This document shows positions 1-9,681 of a stretch of DNA of 64,000 nt, piece by piece. The stretch comes from Jilunia laotingensis. GTDB taxonomy: Bacteria > Bacteroidota > Bacteroidia > Bacteroidales > Bacteroidaceae. A program made the position numbers and the translations under genes. The stretch lies in the NCBI RefSeq assembly GCF_014385165.1, contig NZ_JACRTF010000001.1, forward strand, positions 2,604,001-2,668,000. The letters are read 5' to 3'. The first letter of the stretch is position 1, and each line of letters starts with the position of its first letter. The notes under the pieces were generated by a model that worked only from the letters and a program-made list of their open reading frames with translations, had not been told where the DNA came from and did no database searches.

Positions 1-76
1 GGAAATGAAACATATTGCTATCTTAATTACATTTCAATTGAATATTTGCTTCTAAACGGTTTACTTTTTTTCTAAA

Positions 77-1753
77 TCATTTCCATATCACGGCTTCAAA
101 TGGGCGCAATAGGAGTGTGCCGTTTTTCACACGCTTCGATTCATCGTTATAATTGCAAAAGATAGCCTTGCAATTTTTCATGTCCGCAATGAAGTCCATT
201 TTTGCCATATGGGGAGAAAAGTTGAGTGTGACGATAAACCGCTCTCCTTTCCATGTGCGTTGATAGGCATAGATACGAGGATTTTGTGCATCTAACAGTA
301 GATAATCACCGTAAACAAATGCTTCGTTTTCTTTCCTGAACTTGATAACTTTTTTGAAGTAGTTCAATATGGAATCCGGATTTTGTTCTTCCGCGGTTAC
401 GTTCACGGTCTTGTAATTAGGATTGACCTTTATCCATGGAGTGCCGGTTGTGAATCCTGCATTCGGGGAATCGTCCCATTGGAAGGGAGTCCTAGCATTG
501 TCACGGGCTATTAGTTTTTGCTTCTCAAGGTAAGCATCCGTATCTCCACCCTCGTTCAGGATACGTTTGTAATTCGTGATTGTATCTACGTCTTTATAAT
601 CAGAAATATTCTCGAATTTGATATTATCCATTCCGATTTCATCTCCCGCGAACCAGTAAGCAGTACCGCGCATAGTCAATAAGAAAGTGGCTAACATTTT
701 TGAAGACACTTCCCGGTATTCCCCGGTGTCTTTTCCGAAACGACTTAACAAGCGTGCCTGGTCATGGTTGCCCAAATAGATGGCGGGCCACCCGTCACCG
801 GCTCCTTTATTCCAATCGGAAAACATTCTCTTCAAAGCAATCAAACTATATTCGATTCCTGTGTCTTTTCCGTCAGGTTTTGTCTCGTTACGAATGGCAG
901 AGGGGCCGAATCCGTAGAGCATATCCAATTCCTGCCTATTGGGTGAAACAAACAGGGATGCCTCTTCCGGCTTTATTTCAGAACCTTCACCAACGGACAT
1001 GGCATCGTATTTGGACAATACTTCCCGGTTCATTTCATGAAGATAATCGTGTAGATGGGGACCATGTGCATAGTAAGAGAAAACGTCCGGGTATTTTGCC
1101 AGATTTATCTCCGGGAAAGATATGTCTTTTGAAATCAAAGGTATGGAATCCATCCGGAAGCCATCGATTCCTTTTTCAAACCAAAACTTCATCATGTCAA
1201 ATACTTCTGTGCGTACTTGTGGGTTTTCCCAGTTGATGTCCGGTTGCTTACGTGAGAAATAGTGGAGGTAATATGAATCTGTCGCTTCATTGTACTTCCA
1301 TGCGGTTCCGTCTTCATCGAAATAACTTTTCCGTACCGGTGGAGTGCCTTTTTCTGCCGGCCACCAATGATAGAACTCATAATAAGGGTTTTCGCGTGAG
1401 GAACGTGCTGCAATGAACCAAGGATGTTCATCGCTGGTGTGGTTGACTACCAGATCCAATATCAACTTCATTCCGCGCTTATGGATATTTCGTAGTAGCC
1501 GGTCGAAATCTTCCATAGTGCCGAATTCATTCATAATGTCCCGGTAGTCACTGATATCATACCCGTTATCATCGTTCGGAGATGCAAAAATGGGATTCAA
1601 CCAGATGGCATCCACCCCTAGGCTTTGTACATAGTCTAGTTTAGAGGTCAATCCCGGTAGGTCACCGATACCGTCACCGTTACTGTCTTTAAAACTTCTG
1701 GGGTAAATTTGATAAATGACCGCCCCTTTCCACCATTCTCTTTTCTGTTCCAT
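77..1753 (-). CDS. GH13 alpha-glucosidase (oligo-1,6-glucosidase type)
   Basis: A 558-residue glycoside hydrolase family 13 enzyme expected to cleave terminal alpha-glucosidic bonds of short malto- or isomalto-oligosaccharides. The N-terminus (WWKGAVIYQIYPRSF) is that of the oligo-1,6-glucosidase/trehalose-6-phosphate hydrolase group. Visible GH13 catalytic residues are Asp202 (GFRMDS), Glu256 (SVGEGSE) and Asp331 (LGNHDQ). Length is normal for the group. There is no signal peptide, so it should be cytoplasmic. It is divergent from the alpha-amylase gene across about 90 bp, suggesting shared control of intracellular alpha-glucan breakdown. The exact substrate cannot be read from the sequence. 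Confidence 0.9.
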   Translation of the reverse strand: MEQKREWWKGAVIYQIYPRSFKDSNGDGIGDLPGLTSKLDYVQSLGVDAIWLNPIFASPNDDNGYDISDYRDIMNEFGTMEDFDRLLRNIHKRGMKLILDLVVNHTSDEHPWFIAARSSRENPYYEFYHWWPAEKGTPPVRKSYFDEDGTAWKYNEATDSYYLHYFSRKQPDINWENPQVRTEVFDMMKFWFEKGIDGFRMDSIPLISKDISFPEINLAKYPDVFSYYAHGPHLHDYLHEMNREVLSKYDAMSVGEGSEIKPEEASLFVSPNRQELDMLYGFGPSAIRNETKPDGKDTGIEYSLIALKRMFSDWNKGAGDGWPAIYLGNHDQARLLSRFGKDTGEYREVSSKMLATFLLTMRGTAYWFAGDEIGMDNIKFENISDYKDVDTITNYKRILNEGGDTDAYLEKQKLIARDNARTPFQWDDSPNAGFTTGTPWIKVNPNYKTVNVTAEEQNPDSILNYFKKVIKFRKENEAFVYGDYLLLDAQNPRIYAYQRTWKGERFIVTLNFSPHMAKMDFIADMKNCKAIFCNYNDESKRVKNGTLLLRPFEAVIWK

Positions 1754-1841
1754 ATGGTTATTAAGATTGATTAAAATCTTTATACAAACATCTTATGGAT
1801 ACGAGATGTTTAGAATAACATGTAACAAAATGATAAAATTT

Positions 1842-3299
1842 ATGGAAAATGGAGTAATGATGCAGTATTTTGAATGGAATCTGCCTAATGACGGACAATT
1901 GTGGAACCAACTTAAAGAAGATGCACACCATTTACATGAAATAGGCGTGACAGCCGTGTGGATACCCCCCGCATATAAAGCTACGAAACAAGCAGACGAA
2001 GGTTATGGAACCTATGATTTATACGATCTGGGTGAGTTCGACCAGAAAGGCACGGTGCGGACAAAGTACGGTACTAAGGAGGAATTGAAAGAAATGGTGG
2101 ACGAATTGCATGCGAACGGGATTAGTGTCTATCTGGACGCTGTGATGAATCACAAAGCTGCTGCCGATCATACGGAGAAATGTATGGCTCGGTTGGTAAA
2201 TCCGGATAATCGGGACGAGGCAGTGAGTGAGCCTTATGAGATTGAGTGTTGGACGGGCTTTGATTTTCCGGGAAGGGGCGACAAGTATTCTCCTTTCAAG
2301 TGGCATTGGTATCACTTCTCCGGTACGGATCTTAATGAAGCCGATAAGAAAAAAGGTATTTACCAGATTGTCGGTGAGGGAAAGGCTTGGAGTCAAGGAG
2401 TTGATGATGAGAATGGCAATTACGACTATCTGATGTTTGCCGATATAGATTTTGATCATCCCGAAGTCATCGAGGAAATGAAGAAATGGGGTATATGGGT
2501 TTCTAACGAATTAAATCTTGATGGTATGCGTTTAGATGCTATCAAGCATATGAATGACCAGTTTATTAAGCATTTCCTTGAAGCTGTACGTGCCGACCGC
2601 GGAGATGAGTTTTATGCGGTGGGAGAATATTGGAAAAACGATATCGGTTCATTGGATGAATACTTGGCCAACGTGCAATATGAAGTGGATCTGTTTGATG
2701 TCTGCCTGCATTATAATTTGTATCAGGCTTCGCAGGTGGGAAGGGAGTATGATTTGCAAAACTTGTTGACGAACACACTGGTGGAGAGGCATCCTGAGTT
2801 GGCCGTTACATTTGTAGACAATCATGATTCTCAAAAGAACAGCTCATTGGAATCTCAAATAAAGGACTGGTTCAAACCGTCGGCTTATGCACTTATTTTA
2901 TTGATGGACAAAGGGTATCCTTGTATCTTTTATGGTGATTATTACGGAGTGAAAGGAAAAAAGTCCCCTCATCGTAAAGTGATAGATATTTTATTGGACG
3001 TGCGTCGTAAATATGCGCATGGTGAGCAAATCGATTATTTCGACCATCCCAATACGGTTGGATTTATACGTAAAGGTGATGCGGAACATGCGGATTCGGG
3101 CTTGGCTCTTCTCATCTCAAATGGTGATGATGGAGACAAAATAATGAATGTCGGTCGGGAACATGCGGGTGAAGTGTGGTATGAAGTTACCAGAAACCGG
3201 AAAGAACAGATCACTATTGATACTGAAGGTAACGGACAGTTCCCCGTATCAGGGGGGAAAGTGGCTGTATGGGTAAAAAAGAGTGATATAAAAATCTGA
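1842..3299 (+). CDS. Cytoplasmic GH13 alpha-amylase
   Basis: About 485 residues from the ATG at 1842; a second ATG at 1830 would add four residues. The open frame extends to 1716, but that region overlaps the divergent neighbour and does not look like protein. The start MENGVMMQYFEWNLPNDG is typical of liquefying intracellular alpha-amylases (GH13 subfamily 5). Catalytic motifs are LDGMRLDAIKH (nucleophile Asp), AVGEYW (acid/base Glu) and FVDNHDSQ (third Asp). No signal peptide is present. It would cut internal alpha-1,4 links of glycogen or imported maltodextrin and feed the adjacent alpha-glucosidase. Confidence 0.92.
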   Translation: MENGVMMQYFEWNLPNDGQLWNQLKEDAHHLHEIGVTAVWIPPAYKATKQADEGYGTYDLYDLGEFDQKGTVRTKYGTKEELKEMVDELHANGISVYLDAVMNHKAAADHTEKCMARLVNPDNRDEAVSEPYEIECWTGFDFPGRGDKYSPFKWHWYHFSGTDLNEADKKKGIYQIVGEGKAWSQGVDDENGNYDYLMFADIDFDHPEVIEEMKKWGIWVSNELNLDGMRLDAIKHMNDQFIKHFLEAVRADRGDEFYAVGEYWKNDIGSLDEYLANVQYEVDLFDVCLHYNLYQASQVGREYDLQNLLTNTLVERHPELAVTFVDNHDSQKNSSLESQIKDWFKPSAYALILLMDKGYPCIFYGDYYGVKGKKSPHRKVIDILLDVRRKYAHGEQIDYFDHPNTVGFIRKGDAEHADSGLALLISNGDDGDKIMNVGREHAGEVWYEVTRNRKEQITIDTEGNGQFPVSGGKVAVWVKKSDIKI

Positions 3300-3302
3300 A
3301 GA

Positions 3303-4220
3303 ATGAAAATGTTATCGAAGAGAAAGAATTTAGTTTCGTCGCTAATTAAGATAGGGAAAGAAACGATTCAGGGATTTATTGATGATAACGTGACAAGGCT
3401 GAGTGCTTCGCTGGCTTATGCGACTTTATTTTCGATCATTCCTTTTCTTTCTCTTTTGATAACTTTCGGTGTGTACCTTGAATTTGATTTGGCCAATCAA
3501 TTTTATGCTCAGTTGGACCCCATTGTAGGAGCAAAAGTGATTGAAGCCCTTCAATCAATTACCGAAAATGCTGAAAAAACAAATATTTCTTCATTTGCCG
3601 CTGTGGTGAGTTTGGGTGTTTCCATATTCGGTGCAACTACTGTTTTTGCCGAAATACAAAGTGCCTTGAATACTATTTGGGGAATAAAAGCCATTCCTAA
3701 AAGGAGTTGGCTCAAATATATTAAGAACCGCTTGTTGTCTTTTTCTATTATTCTTGTTTTTGCTTTCATTCTTTTGATAACTTTCAGCATAACCAATATC
3801 ATAGTGGAATTGAGTAACAGGTTTATGGTCAATAATCCGGATGTGGCGGAATCATTTGTAAAGGTAATAGGGATGATTATAAATATCGGAGTTACGGTAC
3901 TCATCTTTACACTGATCTTTAAAATACTGCCCGATGCAAAAATAAAAAGTAAAGATGTGATAGTTGGGGCGATTGTAACTACTGTGTTGCTATTGGCTGG
4001 TCAATGGGGGATTTCACTTTATATTGGGATTGCAAATGTAGGAACGGTATATGGAGCTGCCGCATTCATGGTGGTATTCGTCACATGGATTTATTTTTCG
4101 GCTATCATTATTTATACAGGTGCTGAGTTTACAAAGGCTTGGGCAAATGAAATGGGCGGCAAAATATTTCCCGATGAGTATGCCGTGGCGACCCGCATAA
4201 TTGAGATACATGAGGATTAA
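3303..4220 (+). CDS. YihY/BrkB family inner membrane protein
   Basis: A 305-residue polytopic membrane protein of the YihY/virulence factor BrkB family (once called ribonuclease BN). The N-terminal segment with RLSASLAYATLFSIIPFLSLLI and the later hydrophobic blocks around residues 35-60, 95-120, 140-165, 180-205, 215-240 and 245-270 give about six membrane helices. It starts 3 bases after the amylase stop, so it is probably cotranscribed, although no functional link to glucan breakdown is apparent. The biochemical role of the family is unsettled. Confidence 0.88.
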   Translation: MKMLSKRKNLVSSLIKIGKETIQGFIDDNVTRLSASLAYATLFSIIPFLSLLITFGVYLEFDLANQFYAQLDPIVGAKVIEALQSITENAEKTNISSFAAVVSLGVSIFGATTVFAEIQSALNTIWGIKAIPKRSWLKYIKNRLLSFSIILVFAFILLITFSITNIIVELSNRFMVNNPDVAESFVKVIGMIINIGVTVLIFTLIFKILPDAKIKSKDVIVGAIVTTVLLLAGQWGISLYIGIANVGTVYGAAAFMVVFVTWIYFSAIIIYTGAEFTKAWANEMGGKIFPDEYAVATRIIEIHED

Positions 4221-4306
4221 CCATCTCTTTTCAAGTATAGGTTCATATTTATGTTGTATAACACACTATTTATTCTTGCTGAATTTAAATAAATTACCTT
4301 CCTTTG

Positions 4307-4327
4307 CAGCAGGATAGTTCAGCACAG
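4307..4327. promoter_or_regulatory. Candidate FucR operator upstream of fucR
   Basis: The block ATAGTTCAGCACAG (4314-4327) recurs with one change as ATAGTTCAGCATAG (5372-5385) before fucI. A second CAGCA lies 13 bases upstream at 4307. The block sits just downstream of a possible -7 element (TTCCTTTG, near 4299-4306), where a repressor would block transcription. Operator function is inferred from the shared position and sequence. Confidence 0.5.
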
Positions 4328-4366
4328 TTGTCGATCTGTCCTTAAAGCCTTTTTAATTCATACTAT

Positions 4367-5347
4367 ATGAAAGCAATTTTTGGACAACAAACTACGAAAG
4401 TGAAGCAACTGGCTGATATCATCAGTCAGGACATATCGGCTGGCAAGTACAAAGCCGGCAATGCTTTGCCTTCCATCAATCAGTTGAGCCAAGATTATAA
4501 GGTGTCACGGGATACCGTTTTTAAGGCTTTTATCGACTTGAAAGAAAGAGGAATCATTGATTCCACACCGGGTAAAGGGTATTATGTGGTGAATCGTCAG
4601 AAAAGCATACTGTTGATGCTTGACGAATATTCCCCTTTTAAAGACACGTTCTACAATAGTCTGGTTCACGGACTATCTTCCCGCTACAAAGTCGACCTTT
4701 GGTTTCATCAGTACAATGAACACTTGTTTAATGCCATCCTTCGCGAATCTTTGGGACGTTATAACAAATATGTGGTGATGAACTTCGATAATGAAAAATT
4801 CTCTCCCGATTTGTATAAAATAGACTCTTCCCGGCTTTTACTGCTCGACTTCGGAAAGTTTGATAAAAAAGATTATCCTTACATCTGTCAGGATTTTGAT
4901 GAAGCATTTTATAATGCATTGGCACAACTTTCCGGTCGGTTAAGCCATTACGAAGCGATGGTGCTGCTTTTTCCTAAAGGAACGAAGCATCCGAAGAGTA
5001 CTTGTGAGTATTTTCTGAAATTTTGTGCCGACCATCGACTGGCAGCCGAAGTGAAGGAAGAGATGGAGGAGGTAGAAATACAAAAAGGAAGTGTTTATAT
5101 AGCCATCCGGCAGGTCGATGTGGTAAATGTTGTCAAGAAAGGACGTGCGGCAGGTTTGGAGTGTGGGATGGATTTCGGTCTGATAGCCTATAATGAAACA
5201 CCTGCCTACGAAGTGATTGACAAGGGAATCACTACGCTGAGTATCGACTGGGAGAAGATGGGAGCATTCGTTGCCGACTTTATTGTTTCGGGGCGGAAGA
5301 TTCAGACCTATCTGCCTACGGAAGTGCGTTTAAGGGGATCTTTATAA
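4367..5347 (+). CDS. fucR: GntR-family transcriptional regulator of the fucose operon
   Basis: A 326-residue regulator. Residues about 8-75 form a GntR winged helix (AGNALPSINQLSQDYKVSRDTVFKAF). Residues about 80-326 resemble a periplasmic-binding-protein-like sugar-sensing domain. It is the first gene of the fucose cluster, matching the described B. thetaiotaomicron arrangement in which FucR represses fuc genes and L-fucose relieves this. A 14-bp block repeated before fucR and before fucI is a plausible binding site, implying autoregulation. The ligand is inferred from context. Confidence 0.88.
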   Translation: MKAIFGQQTTKVKQLADIISQDISAGKYKAGNALPSINQLSQDYKVSRDTVFKAFIDLKERGIIDSTPGKGYYVVNRQKSILLMLDEYSPFKDTFYNSLVHGLSSRYKVDLWFHQYNEHLFNAILRESLGRYNKYVVMNFDNEKFSPDLYKIDSSRLLLLDFGKFDKKDYPYICQDFDEAFYNALAQLSGRLSHYEAMVLLFPKGTKHPKSTCEYFLKFCADHRLAAEVKEEMEEVEIQKGSVYIAIRQVDVVNVVKKGRAAGLECGMDFGLIAYNETPAYEVIDKGITTLSIDWEKMGAFVADFIVSGRKIQTYLPTEVRLRGSL

Positions 5348-5367
5348 GATTTTTTTTAAATGGATGT

Positions 5368-5385
5368 CAGCATAGTTCAGCATAG
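5368..5385. promoter_or_regulatory. Candidate FucR operator upstream of fucI
   Basis: ATAGTTCAGCATAG at 5372-5385 matches the site before fucR at 13 of 14 bases. CAGCATAG occurs twice here, at 5368 and 5378, spaced 10 bp or one helical turn. The site lies 33-50 bp before the fucI start, in the only sizeable gap of the cluster. Confidence 0.5.
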
Positions 5386-5417
5386 ATGGGAAATGTTATT
5401 AATCATTATATAGTAGT

Positions 5418-7190
5418 ATGAAAAAGTATCCGAAAATTGGGATTCGTCCCACAATTGATGGTCGCCAAGGTGGTGTCCGCGAGAGTCTTGAAGAAAAGAC
5501 AATGAATCTGGCTAAAGCTGTGGCAGAGTTAATTTCTGACAATTTGAAGAACGGTGACGGCAGTCCGGTGGAATGTGTGATTGCCGATAGCACGATCGGT
5601 CGTGTTGCCGAAAGTGCGGCTTGTGCCGAAAAGTTCGAGCGCGAAGGCGTAGGTGCTACCATTACGGTGACTTCTTGCTGGTGCTATGGTGCGGAAACAA
5701 TGGATATGAACCCGTATTATCCGAAAGCCGTATGGGGGTTCAATGGGACGGAACGTCCGGGAGCTGTTTATCTGGCAGCAGTATTGGCAGGACATGCACA
5801 AAAAGGTTTGCCGGCATTCGGCATCTATGGACATGATGTACAAGATTTGGACGATAATTCCATTCCGGCAGATGTTGCAGAGAAAATACTTCGCTTTGCA
5901 CGTGCTGCACAGGCTGTGGCTACCATGAGAGGCAAATCCTATCTTTCCATGGGTAGTGTTTCTATGGGCATCGCTGGCTCGATTGTCAATCCTGATTTCT
6001 TCCAGGAATATCTGGGGATGCGTAATGAATCGGTTGACCTTACTGAGATCATCCGCCGGATGACGGAAGGTATCTATGATAAAGAGGAATTTGCCAAAGC
6101 AATGGCCTGGACGGAAAAGCATTGCAAAAAGAATGAAGGTAAGGACTTCAACATTCCCGAAAAGACCAAAACTCGTGAACAGAAAGAGGATGATTGGGAG
6201 TTCATTGTTAAAATGACGATCATTATGCGCGATCTGATGCAGGGCAATCCGAAACTGAAAGAGATGGGATTTAAAGAAGAAGCATTAGGGCATAATGCGA
6301 TAGCTGCCGGTTTCCAGGGACAACGCCAGTGGACTGACTTTTACCCGAACGGAGACTATTCGGAAGCCTTGTTGAATACATCCTTCGACTGGAACGGCAT
6401 TCGGGAAGCATATGTCGTGGCTACGGAAAATGATGCTTGCAATGGGGTGGCTATGCTTTTCGGTCACTTGCTCACCAACCGGGCACAGATCTTCTCCGAT
6501 GTACGTACTTATTGGAGTCCGGAAGCCGTAAAACGTGTCACGGGTAAAGAACTGACCGGATTGGCTGCCAATGGTATTATCCATTTGATTAACTCCGGTG
6601 CTACTACTTTGGATGGTACAGGACAACAAACGGATGCAGAAGGCAATCCTGTCATGAAACCCTATTGGGAGATCGGGGAAGAGGAAGTGGAGAAATGCTT
6701 GGAGGCTACCACTTGGTATCCCGCTAACCGTGATTATTTCCGTGGAGGTGGTTTTTCTTCTAATTTCCTTTCAAAAGGAGGTATGCCTGTCACTATGATG
6801 CGCCTGAACCTGATCAAAGGTCTTGGTCCGGTATTGCAGATCGCAGAAGGTTGGACAGTAGAGATTGATCCTGAAATCCACAAATTGCTGAATGAACGTA
6901 CAGACCGCACTTGGCCTACTACCTGGTTTGTTCCGCGTCTTTGCGATAAACCTGCCTTCCGGGACGTCTATTCGGTAATGAATAATTGGGGAGCCAATCA
7001 TGGCGCAATCAGCTATGGCCATATCGGGCAAGATCTGATCACGATGGCTTCCATGCTTCGTATTCCGGTATGTATGCACAATGTGGAAGATGATAAAATA
7101 TTCCGTCCGGCTGCATGGAATGCTTTCGGTATGGACAAGGAAGGTGCCGATTATAGAGCTTGTGCTACTTACGGACCGATTTATAAATAG
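5418..7190 (+). CDS. fucI: L-fucose isomerase
   Basis: A 590-residue enzyme converting L-fucose to L-fuculose, the first step of the pathway. Length is nearly identical to the 591-residue E. coli FucI. The manganese-binding residues known there fall at the same numbers: Glu337 (TEND), Asp361 (FSD) and His528 (GANHGA). Cytoplasmic. It begins 70 bp after fucR behind a repeated operator-like block and heads the catabolic operon fucI-fucA-fucK-mutarotase-fucP. Assignment is firm from sequence and context. Confidence 0.96.
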   Translation: MKKYPKIGIRPTIDGRQGGVRESLEEKTMNLAKAVAELISDNLKNGDGSPVECVIADSTIGRVAESAACAEKFEREGVGATITVTSCWCYGAETMDMNPYYPKAVWGFNGTERPGAVYLAAVLAGHAQKGLPAFGIYGHDVQDLDDNSIPADVAEKILRFARAAQAVATMRGKSYLSMGSVSMGIAGSIVNPDFFQEYLGMRNESVDLTEIIRRMTEGIYDKEEFAKAMAWTEKHCKKNEGKDFNIPEKTKTREQKEDDWEFIVKMTIIMRDLMQGNPKLKEMGFKEEALGHNAIAAGFQGQRQWTDFYPNGDYSEALLNTSFDWNGIREAYVVATENDACNGVAMLFGHLLTNRAQIFSDVRTYWSPEAVKRVTGKELTGLAANGIIHLINSGATTLDGTGQQTDAEGNPVMKPYWEIGEEEVEKCLEATTWYPANRDYFRGGGFSSNFLSKGGMPVTMMRLNLIKGLGPVLQIAEGWTVEIDPEIHKLLNERTDRTWPTTWFVPRLCDKPAFRDVYSVMNNWGANHGAISYGHIGQDLITMASMLRIPVCMHNVEDDKIFRPAAWNAFGMDKEGADYRACATYGPIYK

Positions 7191-7221
7191 AAATAGTTGT
7201 CGAACTTTATAAAAAAGCATT

Positions 7222-7860
7222 ATGATAACAAATGAACAGATAGAGCAGTTTATTGCTCAGGCACACCGGGTGGGAGATGCAGGTCTTACGCTTTGTAGCA
7301 GTGGAAATATCTCCTGGAGAATCGGTGAGGAAGTACTGGTCTCCGGAACGGGATCATGGGTTCCGACACTTCCTAAAGAGAAAGTGGCTGTTTGCCGCCT
7401 CTCTACGGGAGAAGTGCTGAATGGCGTGAAACCTTCTATGGAAAGTGGTTTTCACTTGGGTGTACTTCGCGAACGTCCCGATGTAAATGTGGTACTCCAT
7501 TTCCAATCAAAATATGCTACGGCTGTGGCTTGTATGAAGAATGTTCCGACTAATTTTAATGTAACGGCTGAGATTCCTTGCCACGTCGGCAGTGAAATTC
7601 CGGTTATTCCTTATTTTCGTCCGGGATCGAAAGAGTTGGCACAGGAAGTCATTAACGGTTTGAAAGATCATAATTCCATCCTACTGTTGAAACACGGTCA
7701 GGTGGTATGTGGTAAGGATTTTGACGAAGTTTTCGAACGGGCAGTGTTTTTTGAGATGGCGTGTCGCATCATTATTTTGTCCGGTGGCGATTATACGGTT
7801 TTGACTCCGGAAGAGATTGATGACCTGGAGACGTATGTTTTAGGTAAAAAGACAAAATGA
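7222..7860 (+). CDS. fucA: L-fuculose-1-phosphate aldolase, class II
   Basis: A 212-residue class II aldolase/adducin-type enzyme. It would split L-fuculose-1-phosphate into dihydroxyacetone phosphate and L-lactaldehyde. The catalytic Glu (E74 in MESGFH) and zinc-ligand equivalents His93 and His158 (KHG) are present. The position of the second His of the usual HxH motif is Gln95 (LHFQS), which is odd. The stop overlaps the fucK start (ATGA at 7857-7860), indicating translational coupling. Context between fucI and fucK supports the name. Confidence 0.88.
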   Translation: MITNEQIEQFIAQAHRVGDAGLTLCSSGNISWRIGEEVLVSGTGSWVPTLPKEKVAVCRLSTGEVLNGVKPSMESGFHLGVLRERPDVNVVLHFQSKYATAVACMKNVPTNFNVTAEIPCHVGSEIPVIPYFRPGSKELAQEVINGLKDHNSILLLKHGQVVCGKDFDEVFERAVFFEMACRIIILSGGDYTVLTPEEIDDLETYVLGKKTK

Positions 7861-9251
7861 TGTTGGATGTTTATTTAGCCATAGATTTCGGAGCAGGAAG
7901 TGGCCGGGTAATGGCTGGTTTTGTCAGTGAGGGAATGGTAAATCTGGAAGAGATTTACCGCTTCCCGAACCGTCAGGTACGTTTGGGTGATCATCTTTAT
8001 TGGGATTTTCCCGCTTTGTTTGCGGATATGAAACAAGGTATACGGAAAGCGGTCCAAAAGGGATTTCATATAAAGAGTATCGGAATAGATACTTGGGGGG
8101 TAGATTTCGGGCTGATCGATAAGAATGGTAACTTATTGGGTAATCCGGTCTGCTATCGCGATTCCCGGACCGACGGACTTCCCGAAGAGGTCTTTGCAAA
8201 TACCGATATTTCCCGTCACTATGCGGAAGTGGGTATTCAAGTGATGGCAATCAATACGCTATTCCAGCTTTGTAGTATGAAGAAAAGTGACGATATCCTT
8301 CTGAAAATGGCAGATAAATTATTGTTTATGCCCGACCTTTTCAGTTACTTCCTGACGGGAACAGCCAATAACGAATATACGATTGCTTCTACTTCCGAAT
8401 TGCTGGATGCACGTAGCAGGACATGGAATTGGGAGTTGATTCGTCAATTTGGATTGCCTGAATCGCTGTTTGGTGAGATCGTCATGCCCGGTACGGTTCG
8501 TGGCAGATTGAAGAAAGATATTGCCGAAGAGATGGGTGTGGATTATGAGATAGATGTCATAGCCGTTGGCTCGCACGATACGGCAAGTGCTGTATTTACG
8601 GCTGGTTTGGGTGATACTCGTCATTCTGTATCCGCCTTTTTGAGTTCCGGGACCTGGTCGTTACTGGGCATTGAACTTGATGAACCTATTTTGAGTGAAG
8701 AGGCGCGCCTTGCAGGTTTTACCAATGAAGGAGGAGTCGGAGGGAAAATCCGTTTCCTGCAAAATATCACAGGATTGTGGATATTGCAACGGTTGATTGC
8801 TCAATGGGAAGAAACTCACAAGGAAACCGGTTATGATGCTCTGATCTCTGCTGCCGAAGATTCGGATATAACTTCCGTGATCGATGTGGATGATCCGGCC
8901 TTTAGCTGTCCGGCAGATATGGAACATGCAATAGCGGATTACTGTCGTGTACACAATTTACAGATCCCCCAAACACAAGGTGAATATGTACGGTGCGTTT
9001 TGCAATCATTGGCACATCGGTATAAACTGGGTATTGAACAACTGAATCGTCTGTTACCTTCTCCTGTTGAGGCGTTGCATATCATTGGTGGAGGTTGCCG
9101 GAACGGGTTGCTGAACCGGTTGACTGAGGATGCGTTGGGCATACCGGTTTATGCAGGTCCTGTCGAAGCTACTGCTATTGGCAATATCTTGGTACAAGCT
9201 TTGGCTAAAGGAGAAATAAAGAACCGTGACGAAATAACAACTATTATTTAA
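7857..9251 (+). CDS. fucK: L-fuculokinase (FGGY carbohydrate kinase)
   Basis: A 464-residue FGGY-family sugar kinase, closer in style to rhamnulokinase. It would phosphorylate L-fuculose to L-fuculose-1-phosphate with ATP. The N-terminal phosphate-binding segment reads YLAIDFGAGSGRVM, followed by GIDTWGVDFGLID. A GSHDTASAV block lies near the middle and HIIGGGCRNGLLNRL near the C-terminus. It starts within the fucA stop (ATGA). Substrate is assigned from the operon. Confidence 0.9.
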   Translation: MMLDVYLAIDFGAGSGRVMAGFVSEGMVNLEEIYRFPNRQVRLGDHLYWDFPALFADMKQGIRKAVQKGFHIKSIGIDTWGVDFGLIDKNGNLLGNPVCYRDSRTDGLPEEVFANTDISRHYAEVGIQVMAINTLFQLCSMKKSDDILLKMADKLLFMPDLFSYFLTGTANNEYTIASTSELLDARSRTWNWELIRQFGLPESLFGEIVMPGTVRGRLKKDIAEEMGVDYEIDVIAVGSHDTASAVFTAGLGDTRHSVSAFLSSGTWSLLGIELDEPILSEEARLAGFTNEGGVGGKIRFLQNITGLWILQRLIAQWEETHKETGYDALISAAEDSDITSVIDVDDPAFSCPADMEHAIADYCRVHNLQIPQTQGEYVRCVLQSLAHRYKLGIEQLNRLLPSPVEALHIIGGGCRNGLLNRLTEDALGIPVYAGPVEATAIGNILVQALAKGEIKNRDEITTII

Positions 9252-9266
9252 AGAATAAGCAGGCTT

Positions 9267-9653
9267 ATGGAAACACTTATGAAAAGTTACCGGATCAAAG
9301 AATACGACCAACCAGTGAAACGTTATTGTCGGACACTCGATCTGCGTGATGATCCCGAATTGATAAATGAATACCGTCGTCGGCATAGCAAGGAAAATAT
9401 ATGGCCGGAAGTGATTGCGGGTATTCGTGAGGTGGGTATTCTTGAAATGGAAATTTATATTCTTGGTACTCGTCTCTTTATGATTGTGGAAACACCGCTA
9501 GATTTCGATTGGGATTCGGCAATGGAACGTCTGTCCACTCTTCCCCGACAACAGGAATGGGAAGATTATATGTCCATTTTTCAGATGGCAAAGCCGGGGA
9601 GTACTTCCGATGAGAAGTGGCAACCGATGGAACGAATGTTCCACTTATATTAA
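9267..9653 (+). CDS. L-rhamnose/L-fucose mutarotase family protein (RhaM-like)
   Basis: A 128-residue protein, or 124 if the ATG at 9279 is used (MKSYRIKEYDQ). It has the RhaM-type sugar mutarotase fold signature: RYCRTLDLRDDPELI, YRRRHSKENIWPEV, and MEIYILGTRLFMIVE. It lies between fucK and fucP, so it probably interconverts anomers of L-fucose before isomerisation. It is not the FucU type used by enterobacteria. Cytoplasmic and operonic, starting 15 bp after fucK. Confidence 0.8.
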   Translation: METLMKSYRIKEYDQPVKRYCRTLDLRDDPELINEYRRRHSKENIWPEVIAGIREVGILEMEIYILGTRLFMIVETPLDFDWDSAMERLSTLPRQQEWEDYMSIFQMAKPGSTSDEKWQPMERMFHLY

Positions 9654-9681
9654 TCATTGAAAAACAAACCTTTTTACCCGT

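Noticed and set aside
700..1236. 178-codon plus-strand frame opposite the alpha-glucosidase gene
   Set aside because: It is antisense to a clear GH13 enzyme with intact catalytic motifs and has no family resemblance.
5529..6122. Long minus-strand frame within fucI
   Set aside because: It is a shadow of the well-supported L-fucose isomerase gene.
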